From CAYXXZ01 sp050175615 (GTDB lineage: Bacteria; Pseudomonadota; Gammaproteobacteria; Pseudomonadales; Porticoccaceae), in assembly GCA_050175615.1 (NCBI GenBank), contig JBFXIU010000040.1, positions 1 to 20,024 of the forward strand: 20,024 nt of DNA. Reading direction: 5' to 3'. How positions within the stretch are numbered: position 1 is the first letter of the stretch; every line of letters starts with the position of its first letter. Positions 16,633-20,024 of this stretch are shown piece after piece. The translations under genes were made by a program, and so were the position numbers. The notes beneath the pieces were generated by a model. That model worked only from the letters and a program-made list of their open reading frames with translations, was not told the DNA's origin and ran no database searches.

Positions 16633-18144
16633 CTAGCGCAGAAAAAACTGGTAGGCGGGATTCTGGGTTTCTTCGCAATAATCGTAATCCAGTTCCTGTA
16701 AAAACTCTGCCACCTTGCGGCGATCTTCCGTGGGCACTTCGAGGCCGACCAGCACGCGACCAAAGGCGGCGCCGTGGTTGCGGTAGTGGAACATGGAAAT
16801 ATTCCAGGTACCCGCCAGGCGGTTGAGAAAGTTGGCCAGCGCGCCGGGGCGTTCGGGAAATTCAAAACGAAATACCCGTTCCTGTTTCACTGCCGTGGCG
16901 CGGCCACCCACCATATGGCGAATATGGAGTTTGGCCATTTCGTTATCAGTCATATCCTCCACCGCATAACCCTGGCGGCGCAGGCTGGTGACCAGCTCTT
17001 CCCTGTCGCTGTCGGACGCCACCTGAATGCCGACAAAGATATGCGCCTGACTGGCGTCACCGTAGCGGTAGTTGAACTCAGTGACCATGCGCCCAGAGAC
17101 CAGATGACAGAACTGTTTGAAACTGCCGGGCTGCTCGGCGATGGTGACTGCCAGCACAGCCTCGCGCTTTTCGCCGATTTCGGTGCGTTCGGAAATATAG
17201 CGCAAGCGGTCAAAGTTCATATTGGCGCCGCTTTCGATGGCCACCAGAGTTTTGCCGCGCCAGCCGTTTTCTTCGATATATTTTTTCATGCCCGCCACCG
17301 ACAGGGCTCCGGCGGGTTCGGCGATGGATCTGGTGTCTTCGAAGATATCCTTGATGGCGGCACAGATTTCGTCGGTGGTGACGGTAACCACAGCATCCAG
17401 GGTTTCCTTGAGAACTCGAAAGGTCTCCTTGCCGATCTGGGCAACCGCCGCGCCGTCGGCGAACAGCCCCACCTGTTTGAGGCGTACGCGACGATTTTTG
17501 TCGAGGGCGGCTTTGAGGCAGGCGGCATCGTCTGGTTCCACGGCGATAATTTTGACTTCGGGGCGAACATATTTCACATAGGCGGCAATACCGGCGCAGA
17601 GGCCGCCGCCGCCGACACAGACGAAGATGGCATCGATGGGTTCAGAGACCTGCCTGAGAATTTCCATGGCGACCGTGCCCTGTCCGGCAATGACTTCGGG
17701 GTCGTCAAAGGGGTGGATATAGACCATATTGGATTTTTCCACCAATTCCATGGCGTGCGCCGACGCGGCGTCAAAGTTATCGCCAACCAGAACCACCTCG
17801 CCCCCCAGTGCCTGCACCGCATTGACCTTGATGGCGGGGGTGGTGCGCGGCATCACAATCACCGCGCGAACCCCCATTTTGCGCGCGGCCATGGCCACTC
17901 CCTGGGCGTGATTTCCCGCCGAAGCGGCTACCACGCCGCGAATTTTTTCGGCGTCGGTCAACTTCATCATGCGGTTATAGGCGCCGCGCAGCTTGAAGGA
18001 AAACACCGGCTGCAAATCCTCGCGCTTGATCAGTATGCGGTTGCCAAAGCGCTGGCTCAGCTGGGGCGCGAAATCCACAGGGGTTTCTGCCACCAGATCG
18101 TAAATATTGGCGTTGAGAATACGTCTTACATAGGACTCAGGCAT
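16633..18144 (-). CDS. ilvA: Biosynthetic L-threonine ammonia-lyase (threonine deaminase)
   Basis: A PLP enzyme converting L-threonine to 2-oxobutanoate and ammonia, the first step of isoleucine synthesis; cytoplasmic tetramer. 503 residues, close to the E. coli IlvA length of 514. PLP lysine K51 sits in SFKLRGAYN. The cofactor loops SAGNHAQG (75-82) and GGGGL (178-182) are intact. Residues from about 325 to the end form two ACT-like regulatory domains (AVTIAEQPGSF, RFEFPERPGAL), as in the isoleucine-inhibited biosynthetic form and unlike the short catabolic TdcB. An in-frame TGA two codons upstream fixes ATG 18144 as the first possible start. It has no good Shine-Dalgarno sequence and overlaps the stop of a short upstream ORF, so translation may be coupled. 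Divergent from the aminotransferase gene. Confidence 0.96.
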   Translation of the reverse strand: MPESYVRRILNANIYDLVAETPVDFAPQLSQRFGNRILIKREDLQPVFSFKLRGAYNRMMKLTDAEKIRGVVAASAGNHAQGVAMAARKMGVRAVIVMPRTTPAIKVNAVQALGGEVVLVGDNFDAASAHAMELVEKSNMVYIHPFDDPEVIAGQGTVAMEILRQVSEPIDAIFVCVGGGGLCAGIAAYVKYVRPEVKIIAVEPDDAACLKAALDKNRRVRLKQVGLFADGAAVAQIGKETFRVLKETLDAVVTVTTDEICAAIKDIFEDTRSIAEPAGALSVAGMKKYIEENGWRGKTLVAIESGANMNFDRLRYISERTEIGEKREAVLAVTIAEQPGSFKQFCHLVSGRMVTEFNYRYGDASQAHIFVGIQVASDSDREELVTSLRRQGYAVEDMTDNEMAKLHIRHMVGGRATAVKQERVFRFEFPERPGALANFLNRLAGTWNISMFHYRNHGAAFGRVLVGLEVPTEDRRKVAEFLQELDYDYCEETQNPAYQFFLR

Positions 18145-18199
18145 AATTCATCAGACTCGGGTTCAGGTTCGAGTAAAGCTCGCTGTGGTTTCGATCCAT
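18137..18199 (-). CDS. Putative 20-residue upstream ORF translationally coupled to ilvA
   Basis: ATG at 18199-18197 is preceded by a full AAGGAG (18212-18207) at 7 bases. The ORF encodes a peptide beginning MDRNHSELYS and ending SLMNYA. Its TGA (18139-18137) overlaps the ilvA start in the string ATGCCTGA. The peptide has three Leu codons but no Ile or Val codon run, so it is not a classic branched-chain attenuator leader. The same frame is open further upstream, but this ATG is the one with a good ribosome-binding site. Expression is inferred only. Confidence 0.5.
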   Translation of the reverse strand: MDRNHSELYSNLNPSLMNYA

Positions 18200-18237
18200 T
18201 GGGAATCTCCTTGTAATACCCGCTTTCCGGTGTCGAC

Positions 18238-18277
18238 TGCGGACGTCTTTTGATTTTCCGCAATACGGGTCTAAAAT
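18238..18277 (+). promoter_or_regulatory. Promoter of the aminotransferase gene with overlapping inverted repeat
   Basis: TTGATT (18250-18255) and TAAAAT (18272-18277) are spaced 16 bp, predicting a transcript start near 18284, upstream of the chosen GTG. TGCGGA (18238-18243) and TCCGCA (18257-18262) form an inverted repeat straddling the -35 box, a possible operator. Confidence 0.5.
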
Positions 18278-18309
18278 GCACCTCTGTTTTTCAACCAGTA
18301 GGCGATGTT

Positions 18310-19488
18310 GTGACAAATTCATTCAATCCCCCCGTTCGCACCCTGATGGGTCCCGGTCCCTCTGATATACACCCCAGAGTCCTTGCGGCCATGTCCCGCC
18401 CCACCATCGGTCACCTCGATCCGGCCTTCATCACTATGATGGACGAAGTCAAAGGCCTGCTTCAATACGCATTTCAGACCAAAAATCCACTGACCATGCC
18501 GGTTTCCGCGCCCGGATCGGCGGGAATGGAAGCCTGCTTTGTCAACCTGGTGGAGCCGGGCGACAAGGTGGTTGTCTGCCAAAACGGTGTCTTCGGTGGT
18601 CGCATGAAAGAAAATGTCGAGCGCTGCGGCGGTATTGCCATTATGGTACAGGATGATTGGGGCAATCCGGTGGATCCGCAGAAAGTCGAGGATGCTCTCA
18701 AGGCCAATCCCGACGCCATCGCCCTGGCCTTTGTTCAGGCGGAAACCTCCACCGGTGCCAGCTCCGACGTCAAAACCCTCTGTGAGCTGGCGCGGCGTTA
18801 CGACTGCCTGAGCATCGTCGATGCGGTGACTTCCCTCGGCGGCACCGAGCTGCGGGTTGACGACTGGGGTGTGGATGCTATCTATTCCGGCACTCAGAAA
18901 TGTTTGTCCTGCGTACCCGGCCTCTCACCCGTCAGCTTCAGTGAAAAAGCCAGCGCCCGCATCAGCGGCCGCAAAACCAAGGTACAGAGCTGGTTTCTGG
19001 ATATGAACCTGGTTATGGGCTACTGGGGCGGCAATGCCAAGCGCGCTTATCACCACACGGCGCCCATTAACCCCCTCTATGCCCTTCACGAAGCCTTGGT
19101 CATGCTCGAAACCGAAGGTCTTGAAAACGCCTGGGCGCGCCACAGACTCAATCACCAGGCGCTGGCCGCCGGGCTTGAAGCCATGGGGCTGAATTTTCTG
19201 GTTGCCGCCGAACACCGGCTGCCCCAGCTCAATTCGGTGCTGATTCCCGAAGGTGTCAATGACGGCGATGTCAGAGCGACCCTGCTACAGGACTACAATC
19301 TGGAAATTGGCGCAGGCCTTGGCGAGTACGCGGGCAAAATCTGGCGCATCGGTCTCATGGGTTACGCCAGCCGCAAACAGAATGTGCTCCAGTGCCTGTC
19401 AGCCCTGGAAGCGGTGATTGCCGCCAATGGCGGCAGTGTTGCCAGCGGGGCAGCTATAGCTGCAGCCAACAGCGTTTATCAGGATTAA
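18310..19488 (+). CDS. Alanine-glyoxylate / serine-pyruvate-type aminotransferase (class V PLP)
   Basis: A cytoplasmic PLP aminotransferase of the AGXT/serine-pyruvate family, using glyoxylate or pyruvate as amino acceptor. 392 residues from the chosen GTG, the usual length. Key elements: N-terminal LMGPGPSDIHPRV (12-24), SAPGSAGMEA (66-75) for cofactor phosphate, AETSTG (144-149), DAVTSLGG with D171 for the pyridine nitrogen, and SGTQKCLS with Schiff-base lysine K197. A TTG at 18250 would extend the frame by 20 codons, but it lies inside the predicted promoter. GTG 18310 has AGG 7 bases upstream and starts MTNSFNPPVRTLMGPGP like relatives. Divergently placed from ilvA. Exact donor and acceptor cannot be told from sequence. 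Confidence 0.92.
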   Translation: MTNSFNPPVRTLMGPGPSDIHPRVLAAMSRPTIGHLDPAFITMMDEVKGLLQYAFQTKNPLTMPVSAPGSAGMEACFVNLVEPGDKVVVCQNGVFGGRMKENVERCGGIAIMVQDDWGNPVDPQKVEDALKANPDAIALAFVQAETSTGASSDVKTLCELARRYDCLSIVDAVTSLGGTELRVDDWGVDAIYSGTQKCLSCVPGLSPVSFSEKASARISGRKTKVQSWFLDMNLVMGYWGGNAKRAYHHTAPINPLYALHEALVMLETEGLENAWARHRLNHQALAAGLEAMGLNFLVAAEHRLPQLNSVLIPEGVNDGDVRATLLQDYNLEIGAGLGEYAGKIWRIGLMGYASRKQNVLQCLSALEAVIAANGGSVASGAAIAAANSVYQD

Positions 19489-19707
19489 CTCGAAAGTTGC
19501 GCCAGTTGCCTGAAGATTTGCGCCGAGATTGGTCGAGATCAAATGAAGAACTGGCGTAACTATTCAGTACTTTCTCATCGGACACAGAAATTTGCCAAGC
19601 TGGTGGTTGGCAGTCAGAACCGACGGCTGTATGGAAGTCGCCGTCGAATCTTCAGTGTGGGATTTACGGCGAATTCTGACTTCGAACACGTGGTGCGGCG
19701 AAACCTG
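19489..19707. other. Intergenic stretch between the aminotransferase gene and the CRISPR array
   Basis: Contains two inverted repeats: 19496-19507 with 19549-19560 (11 of 12 pairs), and CGACGGC (19621-19627) with GCCGTCG (19640-19646). The aminotransferase frame stays open after its TAA up to TGA 19712-19714, with an internal ATG at 19543 (57 codons). It has no clear ribosome-binding site and I do not call it a gene. No anti-repeat of a tracrRNA was found here. Confidence 0.4.
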
Positions 19708-19743
19708 TTAGCCTGATACAGAATTTTGAACACCCTCTACAAT
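19708..19743 (+). repeat. Degenerate terminal CRISPR repeat
   Basis: Only the last seven bases, CTACAAT (19737-19743), are conserved. They end exactly 30 bp, one spacer length, before the first intact repeat. TACAAT can serve as a -10 box for the first spacer unit (19744-19773). Confidence 0.6.
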
Positions 19744-20024
19744 AGTTGTTCTAACGTCCGTGTGCCTCAGTATGTTGTAGTTCCCTCTCTCACCCCGGAT
19801 GACTACAATGATACCTGCAATAAAATACAAGCCCCAAGTGTTGTAGTTCCCTCTCTCATCCCGGATGACTACAATCACCCGCCAGCGCGTAATGTTGTGC
19901 GGAAAGTTGTAGTTCCCTCTCTCACCCCGGATGACTACAATTTGGCAAGACTGCCTATGATTACGCATCGCGTTGTAGTTCCCTCTCTCACCCCGGATGA
20001 CTACAATCGACTACATAACCTTCC
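19744..20024 (+). CRISPR. CRISPR array, type II-C-like, truncated by window end
   Basis: Four 36-bp repeats lie at 19774-19809, 19840-19875, 19906-19941 and 19972-20007. They begin GTTGTAGTTCCCTCTCTC and end GATGACTACAAT; the second has one C-to-T change. Spacers are exactly 30 bp (19810-19839, 19876-19905, 19942-19971), with a further unit before the first intact repeat (19744-19773) and a partial spacer from 20008. The 36/30 geometry, the GTTGTAG...CTACAAT ends and about 27 of 36 positions match the Neisseria meningitidis type II-C repeat as I recall it. By that comparison crRNAs run on the + strand, possibly from a -10 box (TACAAT) in each repeat. No cas9, cas1, cas2 or tracrRNA is visible; they may lie to the right. 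Confidence 0.93.

Noticed and set aside
19489..19740. tracrRNA gene between the aminotransferase gene and the array
   Set aside because: No stretch complementary to the repeat and no terminator hairpin of the expected kind could be found there.
19708..19968. Minus-strand 86-codon ORF over the CRISPR array
   Set aside because: Its translation is repeats of the CRISPR unit (VVIRGERGNYN), a shadow of the array.

Overview
The window looks like part of a gammaproteobacterial chromosome, probably from a metagenomic or short-read assembly. The protein families (Uup-type ABC-F ATPase, two-ACT-domain IlvA, GntP permease, YadA-type adhesin) and the scattered REP-like palindromes fit an aquatic gammaproteobacterium. 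The genus is not identifiable by eye. A 10-N gap flanked by identical 127-bp sequences is a typical short-read assembly signature.

Left part (1-9060): one giant, 5'-truncated gene for a trimeric autotransporter adhesin (type Vc secretion). It contains eight 60-bp repeats, a long region of irregular Asn/Asp-rich repeats, about 18 copies of a 135-bp higher-order repeat, canonical 14-residue YadA head repeats, a neck and a C-terminal YadA membrane anchor. The frame appears broken at the gap, but collapsing the duplicated 127 bp restores it exactly. A REPIN-like repeat and a strong bidirectional terminator follow.

Middle (9060-15640): a gamma-class carbonic anhydrase-like protein (-), the ABC-F ATPase Uup (+), a 0.4-kb region with a second copy of the palindromic repeat, a GntP-family permease behind a LacI-type palindrome, an exported metallo-beta-lactamase-fold protein with a 1-nt frameshift near its C-terminus, a hexanucleotide microsatellite and REP-like hairpin, and an unrecognised multi-pass membrane protein behind a promoter with operator-like inverted repeats.

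Right part (15590-20024): a UbiA/MenA-like prenyltransferase (-) and biosynthetic threonine ammonia-lyase ilvA (-), separated by a perfect palindrome flanked by an imperfect duplicate of the ilvA 3' end. ilvA lacks a good ribosome-binding site of its own. Its start overlaps the stop of a 20-codon upstream ORF that has a strong one, which suggests translational coupling. Divergent from it is a serine-pyruvate/alanine-glyoxylate-type aminotransferase (+). The window ends inside a CRISPR array whose 36-bp repeat and 30-bp spacers closely resemble type II-C (Neisseria-type) arrays. A degenerate repeat carrying only the terminal CTACAAT precedes the first intact repeat by exactly one spacer length. 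No cas gene is in the window.

The genes are mostly independent housekeeping or transport units. The most notable material is the repeat adhesin, the ilvA leader ORF and the type II-C-like array.
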